DNA from: Pseudomonas arsenicoxydans
Lineage (GTDB): Bacteria > Pseudomonadota > Gammaproteobacteria > Pseudomonadales > Pseudomonadaceae
Direction of reading: 5' to 3'
Length of the DNA: 64,000 nucleotides
Assembly: GCF_900103875.1 (NCBI RefSeq)
Contig: NZ_LT629705.1
Span: forward strand, 4,287,001 to 4,351,000
In this document: in pieces, positions 16,969 through 26,280 of the stretch
How positions within the stretch are numbered: the stretch's first letter is position 1
Layout of the letters: each line of letters begins with the position of its first letter
Notes under the pieces: generated by a model
Told to the model about the DNA's origin: nothing
The model's database searches: none
The model's input: only the letters and a program-made list of their open reading frames with translations
Program-made: the position numbers and the translations under genes

Positions 16969-19900
16969 ATGTCAGAAACGAGAATAAGCAGCGATGGAAA
17001 ACCGGGTAATTTCACACCTTCAAGTAATTTCGCTGGGGTATTTGATTATGATTCGCCAGAGGCGATAGAAGTTGATGCGGATGGGGTTATTCTTCCCATT
17101 GCATACAAAAACGGTCTGACGGTTGTAATCTTATTGTGGCCCAATCCTGCACCCGCGGGGAAAACGGACGAGCTGTACGTTTATTTAAACGATGATGAGG
17201 TTTTTTACGGATCATATATTGGGCCAAATACTCAGCCTGAATTTAGAGTTGTAATCGATCCGAAATTTTTCTTAAATGATGGCGTCGTATTACTTACCTA
17301 TCAAACATTAATTGATGGCAACCCTGCGTACTCGAAGCCGCGTACTCTAATAATTCGTCGTGCGCCGCCGGCGATACTGAGTGAGCCCACCTTTCCCAGC
17401 GCTACGTTGTGGGGATATTTAAACTGCAGTTCGTCTCCTAAGTTGTGGGAGGCACTTCTTGTGGCGGTCCCTGTCCCTACGGCAGTTCTATGGCAGGAAA
17501 ATGATGAGCTTCGGCTAGGCTGGCAGGGATTTGCCTCATTAAACGGTACGGGTCAAGTTCTGGCTTCTAATGAATTCAGCAGAGTATTAACGGCTAAAGA
17601 CGTTCAAGTGGGTTATGTATTTTCGATAACTGACTACGAGCGCTATGTAAAACCTATGGAAAAAAATGCGTCTGCATTGGCCATTTATTCTATCTATCGG
17701 GCGGGTGTGCTTATCGGCCGGTCAAGTGTCGGCTTGGTAAAAATAGATCGAACGATTCCAGGTGAAGTGACAAGTTGCGGGCCGTTGGGAAGTGCGCTGA
17801 GTAGTGGCGGTTGTTCTGAGTGGGACTGTTCAAAAATTAATGGAGAGACAACAATGACTATTGATATGAAATTGAATGCTGTGCAACAGAGTGCCGATGA
17901 GTCTAGAAATCAATTAAGGCAAAATCGACTGCTTATTGGCCCAATGGCTGACTCGCCGGCACCGAATATCGTTGGGGTTGCCGAAGGTGCGTTGTGCCCG
18001 GTCGGGGTGCTAAAAAGCCTGGCGGCTCAAAACGGCACAACCACGGCAGCACGTTTACCGGATTTGCCCATCAGGATGACCATTCATGGTTGGAACAATC
18101 CGAATGACAAAGACGTCGTCATGGTTGAAGCCTACGCATTTAAAGAGGGCGTAGACGATCCGGCTCGTCCTGAACTGTGGGCATGGGAGGAGTTCCATAG
18201 CGAACCTGCGCCACCGGCTGCGACTCGACCTAACCAGTGGGAGGTCACAATCCCTGCAGGAAAATTTGTTGATCTTGCTGCAGCGGGCAGCGTATCGCCG
18301 ACTCAATGGAAATTCCAAAGTTCTGGCTCATATGACGGCAACCCGCAATTTTCTGAGATTTCGACAGTTTTTATTGACAGCTACGCACCTTTCCACAACA
18401 AAGATACTCCACGGCCACTGCAACCCACTCGGATTGATTTTCCGCTGCCCACCACTGCCCAGATTGATACCGCTTATCTGGGCACCATCGCTACCACGGG
18501 TATGGAATTCACATTACCGGTAACGAATGCCAATTGGGATTACAAGCCGACAGACAAGGCTTTTATTTACCTCACCTCGACGCTGCGGCCCACAAGGCAA
18601 CTGACACCCGTATTGACCGTTGACCCTGTTCCCGCAGATGGGAAAATCGCTATCCCGGTTGCTGAAATCGCCAAGCTGAGCAACGGCACGGTCTGGCTGA
18701 TCATGGCTTATGAAGATGCTGCCGGTAATCGCAGCCTGGATATGCTTGCAAACAGTCGCCCGGTGAACTTTGTGCCTCTGCCTATCCCGGCCCCCCCCAT
18801 CATCGATGCGGCCAGTGGCCCGGTCGATAATGTAATTGACTTGGCCGATGTGCGGTTCTATTTGCCCGGTGACGTTCCCATCAAAGTTCGTCGCCCCTTG
18901 AATACTCTGGACACGGACCGAGCCACAGTATTCTTCGAAGGCTTTGAGACGCTTGAACTAACGCCCCCTAGCCAAGAGTTTGGAGCCGCTAATGAACTGA
19001 CGTTCACCGTCAAGTGGGCAGACCTAAAACTGATCTACACGACCTTGACCGGGGGCGACCCTGATGTTCGAGAGGTGAGTGCGCCTGTTCGTTGGACTTG
19101 GGTTAGTGGTACTCGAACCAAGGATTCCCCACCGGCCACACCAGACCTGGATTTTTCATACCCCAGTGAAGAGAACATCGATGAACCCGCTCTGATCAAC
19201 AAAGCGCTTGCGAAGGTTCAATTACGCGGTGTCGACGGCATCCTCAATACGTTGACCCCTCCAGATCTTATAAAAGACCCGGATGTTGTTATCGCGTTAC
19301 CCACGGGGCCCGGAGCGCTGGGCAGCGACGTGGTTTGTACCTGGTTCTACAACGGAAGGCCTGTACAAGAGTTTTCGCCGGCAGGTCTCACTCAGTTCAC
19401 GGGGAAGCTTCCCGCCCAGAGAGTTGTTGACGGCGGGGCAGGAGCCAAGCTGACTTACTGGAGCTTTTCATACATCGGGGGGGTCAATTCACAACGCTGC
19501 CTCGATGAAACTGTCACGGTGACGACAGTTGTGAAAGTGGTGCCCGTGCCAGTGGTTTCCAGGTTATATATCGGTACAACGATCAATTGCGCATCACTGG
19601 GATTCATCCGAGGCGTTATGCCTCCTCTTCCAAAACTTGACTTTACCGTTCCTGCTAATCCGGCGCTGGCAGGTTTGCAAAGTATTACCATGCATTGGAC
19701 CGGAACCACTGATGCAGCAGGATTGAACCCTATTGCAGGTACGGATCAGGATATTACTGTGGCGGTGACCGGCAATGAAGCCACGGCCGGATTCAAGGGA
19801 GAGGTCGCCGAATACCTCACTAAAATCAAACCTATCCAGACTCGCCCTAACCCATTTCCACAACCTCCACCTGCTGCAACGTACGGTGCTCTGAGGTACA

Positions 19901-20004
19901 CGGCAGTGTGGACGGACGGTACCCGAACTACCTCAAATCCTGCGGTATATCTCGTATCGATCGTGAACGGAAATAGTGAGTACTGCGACGAGGTAAGGCC
20001 ATAG
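16969..20004 (+). CDS. Large beta-rich protein of unknown function, probable mosaic
   Basis: A 1,011-aa protein that I do not recognise. No signal peptide or membrane segment is seen. It has many short beta-strand-like stretches in modules of about 100-130 residues (for example ILPIAYKNGLTVVILLWPNP and FTLPVTNANWDYKPTDKAFI), resembling tandem Ig-like domains. Start: ATG 16969 with GAGG 8 bases upstream; an in-frame ATG at 16933 lacks a ribosome site. The first ~295 codons are AT-rich (17221-17280 has 21 G/C of 60) while the rest is GC-richer (18781-18840 has 37 of 60). Between the parts lies an in-frame ATG at 17854 with GGAGAG 7 bases ahead. That start would give a separate 716-aa product. 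The 13 bases CAAAAATTAATGG occur before both starts, suggesting fusion of two genes. Confidence 0.7.
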   Translation: MSETRISSDGKPGNFTPSSNFAGVFDYDSPEAIEVDADGVILPIAYKNGLTVVILLWPNPAPAGKTDELYVYLNDDEVFYGSYIGPNTQPEFRVVIDPKFFLNDGVVLLTYQTLIDGNPAYSKPRTLIIRRAPPAILSEPTFPSATLWGYLNCSSSPKLWEALLVAVPVPTAVLWQENDELRLGWQGFASLNGTGQVLASNEFSRVLTAKDVQVGYVFSITDYERYVKPMEKNASALAIYSIYRAGVLIGRSSVGLVKIDRTIPGEVTSCGPLGSALSSGGCSEWDCSKINGETTMTIDMKLNAVQQSADESRNQLRQNRLLIGPMADSPAPNIVGVAEGALCPVGVLKSLAAQNGTTTAARLPDLPIRMTIHGWNNPNDKDVVMVEAYAFKEGVDDPARPELWAWEEFHSEPAPPAATRPNQWEVTIPAGKFVDLAAAGSVSPTQWKFQSSGSYDGNPQFSEISTVFIDSYAPFHNKDTPRPLQPTRIDFPLPTTAQIDTAYLGTIATTGMEFTLPVTNANWDYKPTDKAFIYLTSTLRPTRQLTPVLTVDPVPADGKIAIPVAEIAKLSNGTVWLIMAYEDAAGNRSLDMLANSRPVNFVPLPIPAPPIIDAASGPVDNVIDLADVRFYLPGDVPIKVRRPLNTLDTDRATVFFEGFETLELTPPSQEFGAANELTFTVKWADLKLIYTTLTGGDPDVREVSAPVRWTWVSGTRTKDSPPATPDLDFSYPSEENIDEPALINKALAKVQLRGVDGILNTLTPPDLIKDPDVVIALPTGPGALGSDVVCTWFYNGRPVQEFSPAGLTQFTGKLPAQRVVDGGAGAKLTYWSFSYIGGVNSQRCLDETVTVTTVVKVVPVPVVSRLYIGTTINCASLGFIRGVMPPLPKLDFTVPANPALAGLQSITMHWTGTTDAAGLNPIAGTDQDITVAVTGNEATAGFKGEVAEYLTKIKPIQTRPNPFPQPPPAATYGALRYTAVWTDGTRTTSNPAVYLVSIVNGNSEYCDEVRP

Positions 20005-20022
20005 CGTTAGGGACAGCTGAAT

Positions 20023-20052
20023 CAGGAAGGCATGAAAGTGCCTTCCTGTTTT
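20023..20052 (+). terminator. Terminator after the 1,011-aa gene
   Basis: Stem CAGGAAGGCA with complement TGCCTTCCTG, 6-nt loop, followed by TTTTG. The rest of the gap to 20239 should hold the autotransporter promoter; no operator was recognised there. Confidence 0.75.
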
Positions 20053-20239
20053 GCTATTGGTTGTTCGTTGACGTGCTTAGGTTGTAGGAATAGTGGATTA
20101 ATCGTTACGGAAAGCAGGATTATTCCTACATACCAAGGCGGAAGGTGATCTGTAGTCTTGCGGACGTTTTCAGGCTGGACTGCTGCCAAACGAAAGTGGT
20201 CTAGATCATCAATGTCAGTTCTCTTCGAGTAGTTACCTT

Positions 20240-22648
20240 ATGTCTTACAGTATTTTGCCTGTGGGTGTCTCTATTCCTTGCGTTAGGACAGTGTCCATTT
20301 TTGCACTGTCTGTTTTTTTTACGTCCTACTCTCAGGCGCGCACCATAAATGTCGATGAAACCATTAGTTCGGGCGACCCTGTGGAGAATTTCGTGATCGG
20401 CAGCGGCGCCACAGTAACGGTAAACAACGCGTCGACGCTGAATGTTTCTTCAAATGGCTCTCAATTCGTTGTCAATACCGGCACTACGCAAGATATTGCG
20501 GCCAACAATGGATCGACCGTTACACTGAACAATGCCAACGTCGTCGCTCGGGCCAATCAGCCCGGGGTCAGGATTACCAATTCCAATGCGACGATTACAG
20601 ACAGCACAATTATTAGTAACGTGACAGGACTGCAGGTTGCTCGCGTCGTCAATGCTCCCTTGGCTACCACCGTCAGTTTGATTGGAACTACAGTAACCGG
20701 CGGAGAGACCGGCGCGGTTGTTAGTGCGCAAACTGTACTGAATATGCGTGACTCACAGTTGGTTGGGTCAAGTTTGTCCGGAAATGGTTTGCGTCTGGCA
20801 GGGGGAGATGTCTTTGCGCGAGGCGGTAGTCTCGTCGGTGGTCAAAATGGTGTGTTATTGAGCGGTGATAACTTTTTAAGTCGCGCAAACAGTCTTGTCC
20901 TTGATGGTGTTTGTGTCGAAGGGGTGAACGGTGCGGCAATTTCCGTTGACTCCGCCGGGCGTCCTGTGGTGACTGAGGTGCATCTAATCAATAGCGCCAA
21001 CCTGGTGGGTGGCAATGGTAATCTGTTGGAAGTCAACAACGGGGGAACTGTAAACCTGACGGTCGATAACGTCGCGTCTTTGACTGGCAATATAAAAGTT
21101 GCTACCGGGGCCATTTCGAACGTGGTATTGCAGAACAACAGTTTGTTAACAGGCAATCTGCATAATGTGGCGAGTGTTTCCTTGAACAACCAGAGCGTCC
21201 TGAAGGGGGATGTGGTGAATGACTCGACGAACCCTTCGTCGGTACTGCTCGATAATGGCTCGTCACTTGAAGGTCAAATCGTCAACTCTTCCCGGGTCAC
21301 CATCAATAATAAGGCTCAGTGGAAGGTGACTGGAGACAACGAGGTCAACGCCTTGGCCCTGAATGGCGGGACCGTAAAATTTCATGGTGCTCCCACCTAT
21401 TCCCGACTGAATGTGGTCAATTTGTCGGGTGAAGGTACTTTCGGTTTGGACGCTAATCTCGCGTCCGGTACCAGCGATTTCCTGAATGTCACCGGCACGG
21501 CTTCAGGCAAGCATCAGCTTCTGGTCACACCCACTGGCAATGAACCGACCTCAAGAAACCCGGTCAAGGTGGGTAATATCGCGGCCGGTAACGCGGATTT
21601 TTCCCTGTCCGGTCGCGCGATCGATGCGGGAGCCTTTACCTATAAGTTATTGAAGGATGGCGAAGGTCTGTACCTGGTGCCCGATAAGGAAACTGTCAGT
21701 ACGGGGACCAATGCAGCTTTGGCAATCGCCGGTACTGCACCAACCGTTTTGTATGCCGAAATGACTACGCTCAACACTCGCCTCGGTGACAGACGTTTAA
21801 ACGGTGCTGAACCGAGTGCTCGCACCCGTTCTACAGACCAATCCCAGGTGGGGGTTTGGATACGCACCTATGGCAATCAGTACCGCGTGGCCAATGCGTA
21901 CGGTGAGGGTTACTCCCAAAATCAGAACGGTGTGTCGGTAGGGGGCGATAAACAGTTATTGATGGGGGATGGACAATGGCTGGTGGGTGGTTTTGGTGGA
22001 TACAGCAAGACAGACCTGGACTTGAAACTGGGTAGCACGGCCACCATTGATAGCGTCTACCTGGGTGGTTATTTGACTTGGTATGACGCGGATTCCGGCT
22101 ACTACGTAGATACCGTGGCCAAGCTCAACCAGTTTGACAATCACGCTGAAGTGAGAATGAGCGACGGGACGCTAACCAAGAGCGACTACAAAAACCTCGG
22201 GTTGAGCGGGTCGGTTGAGGTTGGTAAACACATCGCACTCAATGGTGCCTTCTTCGTTGCTCCCTATACTCAACTTAATGCCGCCGTGGTTCAAGGCAAG
22301 GATTACACCCTTGATAACGGCCTGCGGGTAAGCAACGACAATACTCGTTCTTTGCTGGGCGAGGTGGGTGCCACGGTGGGACGCGAGATCGTTCTGGGCA
22401 ATGGCAGCAAACTGCAGCCGCGAATCAAGGCCGCGGTAGCTCATGAGTTTGTGAAAAACAATGTGGTGAGTGTCAACGACAATGATTTCAATAACAACCT
22501 GGCAACGACGAGTGTAAAACTGAGTGGTGGTATCAACTGGGCACCGACTCGGAAAAGCTGGCAGGTATACGCTGAAGTGGGAACCAGTCAGGGCAAAACC
22601 ATTGATCAGGATTGGAGCGCAAGTGCCGGTTTGAGTTATAACTTTTAA
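20240..22648 (+). CDS. Autotransporter (type Va) with beta-helix passenger
   Basis: An 802-aa protein. A signal peptide of about 33 residues ends near SYSQA. A passenger of about 480 residues is rich in Asn, Ser, Thr and Val in repeating short strands (for example GSSLEGQIVNSSRVTINNKA), typical of a right-handed beta-helix of the pertactin type. A linker follows (AEMTTLNTRLGDRRLNGA), then a C-terminal beta-barrel from about residue 535 that ends in Phe (SAGLSYNF), the usual signal for outer-membrane insertion. No catalytic triad of a protease was seen, so adhesion or surface display is likelier. Composition is AT-richer than the core genes. The divergent upstream and convergent downstream neighbours suggest one accessory module. 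Confidence 0.85.
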   Translation: MSYSILPVGVSIPCVRTVSIFALSVFFTSYSQARTINVDETISSGDPVENFVIGSGATVTVNNASTLNVSSNGSQFVVNTGTTQDIAANNGSTVTLNNANVVARANQPGVRITNSNATITDSTIISNVTGLQVARVVNAPLATTVSLIGTTVTGGETGAVVSAQTVLNMRDSQLVGSSLSGNGLRLAGGDVFARGGSLVGGQNGVLLSGDNFLSRANSLVLDGVCVEGVNGAAISVDSAGRPVVTEVHLINSANLVGGNGNLLEVNNGGTVNLTVDNVASLTGNIKVATGAISNVVLQNNSLLTGNLHNVASVSLNNQSVLKGDVVNDSTNPSSVLLDNGSSLEGQIVNSSRVTINNKAQWKVTGDNEVNALALNGGTVKFHGAPTYSRLNVVNLSGEGTFGLDANLASGTSDFLNVTGTASGKHQLLVTPTGNEPTSRNPVKVGNIAAGNADFSLSGRAIDAGAFTYKLLKDGEGLYLVPDKETVSTGTNAALAIAGTAPTVLYAEMTTLNTRLGDRRLNGAEPSARTRSTDQSQVGVWIRTYGNQYRVANAYGEGYSQNQNGVSVGGDKQLLMGDGQWLVGGFGGYSKTDLDLKLGSTATIDSVYLGGYLTWYDADSGYYVDTVAKLNQFDNHAEVRMSDGTLTKSDYKNLGLSGSVEVGKHIALNGAFFVAPYTQLNAAVVQGKDYTLDNGLRVSNDNTRSLLGEVGATVGREIVLGNGSKLQPRIKAAVAHEFVKNNVVSVNDNDFNNNLATTSVKLSGGINWAPTRKSWQVYAEVGTSQGKTIDQDWSASAGLSYNF

Positions 22649-22660
22649 AGCTGGATTATG

Positions 22661-22690
22661 AAAAAAGGAAGCGTCGGCTTCCTTTTTTTT
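22661..22690. terminator. Bidirectional terminator after the autotransporter
   Basis: Stem GGAAGC-GTCG-GCTTCC flanked by six A and eight T. It ends the autotransporter and can also stop transcripts from the convergent 153-aa gene. A second GC-rich hairpin (CGCC-TTATA-GGCG, about 22707-22719) follows. Confidence 0.85.
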
Positions 22691-22764
22691 GCGATTTTTT
22701 TGAGAACGCCTTATAGGCGCCCGGGGCGAAAAAAAACTCCCCCGGGCACGATGCAGGGCAGTAA

Positions 22765-23226
22765 TCAATTGGAATAATAGAACGCTCCTGAAATCTTGAA
22801 CGGAGGAACCAGGTGACTATCAACGGTCACATCGAGTTGGCCGCTGATTGTGCACATTTCATCGCCTTTACGTGTGAAAGAAAGGATTGCCATACCTTTT
22901 TCCGCTACATGGATATAGGGCTCATCATCCGAAGTGGAGACATAGTCGATATAGATTTTTCTGTCGGTGTCGCTGATCGGATAAGTGCCTGTTTTCGCAT
23001 CGTGGGGAACAATGATAGTAATTGTTTTGTTTTCTACAAGATCTTCACCGACTTTCTTTTGCTGGACCGCAGTGAATGTCCAGGTTTTGCCTTCGATGCC
23101 TGGATAGTCGGTGGGCTCAAGCGTGAAGTATTTCGCTTCGAAAACCTCGACTGAACCCTCGCTCAAAATTTTTACAGAGAAGTGGTTCGTTTGTTTTATC
23201 ACGGCACTGCGTTCATATGCGGTCAT
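22765..23226 (-). CDS. Unknown 153-aa beta-rich protein
   Basis: A small soluble protein that I do not recognise. It starts MTAYERSAVIKQTNHFSVKI and ends PPFKISGAFYYSN. There is no signal peptide or membrane segment. Alternating hydrophobic and polar residues predict a beta-sandwich. It has a single Cys. A GGAG site sits about 8 bases before the ATG. It is convergent with the autotransporter and shares its terminator zone. A LuxR-type palindrome lies about 108 bp upstream of its start, matching the one before the 1,011-aa gene. It could be an accessory or protective partner of the module, but nothing in the sequence proves that. Confidence 0.7.
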   Translation of the reverse strand: MTAYERSAVIKQTNHFSVKILSEGSVEVFEAKYFTLEPTDYPGIEGKTWTFTAVQQKKVGEDLVENKTITIIVPHDAKTGTYPISDTDRKIYIDYVSTSDDEPYIHVAEKGMAILSFTRKGDEMCTISGQLDVTVDSHLVPPFKISGAFYYSN

Positions 23227-23319
23227 GAGTATTTCTCCGGAGTTGACCTGGGAAAGTATCCATAAGCCAGTAATAGCCTAACGAATGGATAGTCGTATCA
23301 GAACTCACTGGAGGGCTCG

Positions 23320-23350
23320 CTGTAAACTGTCAGACTTGACAGCTTTACAG
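23320..23350. promoter_or_regulatory. LuxR-type box (nested palindrome) upstream of the 153-aa gene
   Basis: Core CTGTCAGACTTGACAG (23327-23342) fits CT-N12-AG. It lies inside a wider inverted repeat CTGTAAA ... TTTACAG. It is the counterpart of the box at 16866, and the pair points inward from the two ends of the module. Confidence 0.55.
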
Positions 23351-23417
23351 AGGTGGATTTTTGTGAGCTGTTTTAAATCCCAAAGGCTATCTGCCTATAA
23401 TTAACTGTATAAACAGC

Positions 23418-24029
23418 CTATATCCACACACAAGCCCACACCGACCCGAATAACAGAGTTGCCATGCACTGGTTAAATCGTAATAGTGCCCGCGATGAAC
23501 GCTGTCGCTTGCTAAATCCCGCACCTAATATCGCCCATACACCAAGGCAGGGCAGTGAAACCAAAAAAAATACCAAAGACAGGACGACTGTCTGCTTCGT
23601 TTGGTTTCCATGGCCACCGGAAAACACACTCAGCACTGTCAACGCCATCATCCAGGTCTTGGGATTGACCAGTTGTAAGCTAGCGGCTGCCCACAATCCA
23701 AATCGTTGCTGGTGGCTTTCAACAACATCAAAGGTCGTGACCGGCGTTATGAAAATTTGCCAAGACAAATAACTGAGCCAGGCGATCCCGCTCCATTTCA
23801 TCAGCGATTGCACCCCTGGTAGTCCGGTAACCGACTGACCAACACCACTGCCTACTAACAACACAATCAATGCCGCGCTCGCGCAGGCACCGAAAATGAT
23901 TGGTAGCGCAGCCTTGAAGCCGTACCGGGCACTGTTGCTCAGCACCAGAATGTTAGTCGGCCCCGGCGTGATGGAGGCGACGAAAGCAAACAACATAAAA
24001 GGTAGCAAGGTCGGGAACGTGGACAACAT
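23418..24029 (-). CDS. LysE/RhtB-family amino-acid exporter
   Basis: A 203-aa inner-membrane protein with about six hydrophobic segments. It carries the family hallmark FVASITPGPTNILVLSNSAR (the TPGP motif). The family exports amino acids or related small solutes. I start at ATG 24029 (MLSTFPTLL) because GGAG lies 9 bases upstream; an ATG 5 codons earlier lacks a clear site. It lies 51 bp downstream of an AraC-type regulator on the same strand, a common pairing in which the regulator controls the exporter. Confidence 0.88.
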   Translation of the reverse strand: MLSTFPTLLPFMLFAFVASITPGPTNILVLSNSARYGFKAALPIIFGACASAALIVLLVGSGVGQSVTGLPGVQSLMKWSGIAWLSYLSWQIFITPVTTFDVVESHQQRFGLWAAASLQLVNPKTWMMALTVLSVFSGGHGNQTKQTVVLSLVFFLVSLPCLGVWAILGAGFSKRQRSSRALLRFNQCMATLLFGSVWACVWI

Positions 24030-24080
24030 GGCAGCGGACTCCATAGATGAACTCAGGAGCCAATCCTCACAAAGCCTGAC

Positions 24081-24920
24081 TCAAACGTCTGGAAGATTTG
24101 AGCAGCGTTTGCGGTACATCGCCGGCGTCAGCCCGTACGCCCGGACGAACCAGCGGCCAAGATGACTCTGGTCGGCAAACCCCAATTCCATGGCGACCGT
24201 CGCCGGTTGCGCGCCGCTGGACAGCATTCGCCGCGCTTTCGACAACCGTAATTGCACCAGATACGCGTGTGGCGCCAAGCCATAGGCGGCCTTGAAAGCC
24301 CGGGTCAGACGGAATCTGTCGACACCCGCTGCGACGGCAATCTGGTCAAGACCGATGTCGAATCGGGCGTTGGCGTGCAGATAATCCCGAGCCTTTTGCG
24401 CCACCAGCGCCAGACGCGGGTCTTCGCCGTACCGAGTGCGCCAGTGCAGGTGACTGGTCAGGCGTTCGAGCAAACTGTCGAGGGCAGTTTGGCGGACGAT
24501 CTTCAGCTCACCACCGTGCAGGGTTTGAAACGCCAGGCTGGTGGCGTGGGCCAGTCGCGGGTCGCTCGCCAGCGTGTGAGCGAAACACAATTGACTGTTA
24601 TCGGGCGCGTTTTCGAAGACCGCACTCAGTTCACGCTGCAACCAAAGCGGGTCGAGGTACAGCATGCGGTAAGTGAAGCCGTCTTCGGTCGGCGCATCAC
24701 CATCATGGATATCGCCGGGTTCGAGTAAAAACACCTTGCCCGGTGTGCTCTGATGTTTCGCCCGACGGCAATTGAATTGCTGGACGCCTTGTTCGGTCAC
24801 GCCGACCAGGTAGCTGTCATGCCAATGCGGGTCGTAGGCGTGGCCCCGGAAATGCGCGCGCAGGGTCTCGATGCCGGTATCGGCGTCCTGGGCCAGTTCG
24901 ATCCAGTTGTCAGGGGACAT
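24081..24920 (-). CDS. AraC-family regulator with cupin sensor domain
   Basis: A 279-aa regulator. The N-terminal AraC-type cupin domain has a His-rich ligand strand (HAYDPHWHDSYLVGV, then LLEPGDIHDG). The C-terminal ~95 residues hold two helix-turn-helix motifs (IAVAAGVDRFRLTRAFKAAY and TVAMELGFADQSHLGRWF). This architecture is typical of regulators paired with LysE exporters, and a LysE gene follows. The effector is unknown. Confidence 0.9.
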   Translation of the reverse strand: MSPDNWIELAQDADTGIETLRAHFRGHAYDPHWHDSYLVGVTEQGVQQFNCRRAKHQSTPGKVFLLEPGDIHDGDAPTEDGFTYRMLYLDPLWLQRELSAVFENAPDNSQLCFAHTLASDPRLAHATSLAFQTLHGGELKIVRQTALDSLLERLTSHLHWRTRYGEDPRLALVAQKARDYLHANARFDIGLDQIAVAAGVDRFRLTRAFKAAYGLAPHAYLVQLRLSKARRMLSSGAQPATVAMELGFADQSHLGRWFVRAYGLTPAMYRKRCSNLPDV

Positions 24921-24996
24921 GCTGCACCTGTTAGACGGATTACCGGCCTATTTAACGCCGATGCAGAGGTCGATGCCTAGAACGTTTGTGCACGCA

Positions 24997-25638
24997 TCAG
25001 TTGAACAGTCCTGCCGCGATGTTGATCGAGAAGCCGAGGATCGCCGTGTTGAACAAAAAACCGATCAGCGATTGCGCCAGCACGATTTTGCGCATGCGCC
25101 GTGTCGCCACGCCCACATCCGAAGTCTGCACTGCCACGCTGATAGTGAAGGAGAAATACAGGAAGTCCCAGTAGTTGGGGGTTTCCAGCCCTTCAGCGAA
25201 ACGTAGCGCCAGGTCCTTGCCGTCCCAGGTGTAGAACAGGCGGGCGTAGTGCACGCTGAAAATCACCCCGATCAGTAGCCACGAGCCAATGACCGTCAGC
25301 GCGGTGAAACCGTAATGCAGGAGCTTGCGACTGGTTTCCAGGTCTTTGCTGCCGGCGAGTTCGAAGGTGATGGTCGCGAGGCTGGCAATGGCGGCAACGC
25401 ACACCACGAACAGCACCAGTCCGGCGTTTTCATCTTCGACCTCGGCAATGCGCTTCACGTCCGGGGCTTTGGCGCGCGTGGCGAGCCAGAACATCAGCAT
25501 CAGGTAGGTCCAGACCGCGGCATTCCAGCCAATGAGGATTTTGCTGATGATCGAATCGGCAGGAACCAGAATGCCTGCCGCGACGCCAAGGATAGCGGCG
25601 GCGGACAGGCGAGGGTGGGTGCGGGCGAGGAGGGGCAT
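24997..25638 (-). CDS. DUF1345 membrane protein
   Basis: A 213-aa integral membrane protein with about five hydrophobic segments, matching the DUF1345 family (the [20 protein letters not shown] stretch is characteristic). Function is unknown; the C-terminal part resembles the pore-adjacent region of two-TM channels. I start at ATG 25638 ([14 protein letters not shown]); the 20 codons upstream lack family likeness. It lies downstream of the interrupted RND pump on the same strand and is probably independent. Confidence 0.85.
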   Translation of the reverse strand: MPLLARTHPRLSAAAILGVAAGILVPADSIISKILIGWNAAVWTYLMLMFWLATRAKAPDVKRIAEVEDENAGLVLFVVCVAAIASLATITFELAGSKDLETSRKLLHYGFTALTVIGSWLLIGVIFSVHYARLFYTWDGKDLALRFAEGLETPNYWDFLYFSFTISVAVQTSDVGVATRRMRKIVLAQSLIGFLFNTAILGFSINIAAGLFN

Positions 25639-25727
25639 GATTGCTCGATGGGCCAAGGTATGCAAACACCTTAGCCTAGCGAGCTCCGTTCTGACCACAC
25701 CTGAGAAAACAACACGACCCGTGTGGG

Positions 25728-26280
25728 TTAGAGGTCTTTATGGCGCTTGCGGACCAGCTTCATCACCACCACAAAAAACACCGGCACAAACACCACCGCC
25801 AGTGTCGCCGTGATCATCCCGCCAATCACCCCGGTGCCGATCGCTTGCTGGCTCGCCGAGCTGGCTCCGGTGGCAATCGCCAACGGCACCACGCCGAGGA
25901 TGAACGCCAGTGAAGTCATCACAATCGGCCGCAAACGCAAGCGGGCGGCTTGCAAGGTCGCGTCGATCAGGTCGTGGCCTTCGTCATAAAGGCTCTTGGC
26001 GAACTCGATGATCAGGATCGCGTTTTTCGCCGACAGACCGATGATGGTGATCAACCCGACTTTGAAGAACACGTCGTTGGGCATGCCGCGAAAGGTCACG
26101 GCCAGTACGGCGCCGAGCACGCCGAGCGGCACCACCAGCAACACGGAGGTCGGAATCGACCAGCTCTCGTACAGCGCCGCCAGACACAAGAACACGATCA
26201 GCAGCGACAACCCGAGCAGAATCGGCGCCTGACTGCCGGACAAGCGTTCCTGCAATGACAAGCCGGTCCACTCCTGACCC
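25728..26280 (-). pseudogene. RND efflux permease, C-terminal fragment (cut by IS)
   Basis: The 3' part of an HAE1-type resistance-nodulation-division pump. It begins at [18 protein letters not shown] and contains TM8-TM12 ([60 protein letters not shown]). It has no start of its own. Joining it to 27957-30507 and removing one copy of the 5-bp duplication GACCC restores a single 1,032-codon frame, a normal length for this family. The lesion is therefore only the insertion. This fragment is unlikely to be made as protein. Confidence 0.92.
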
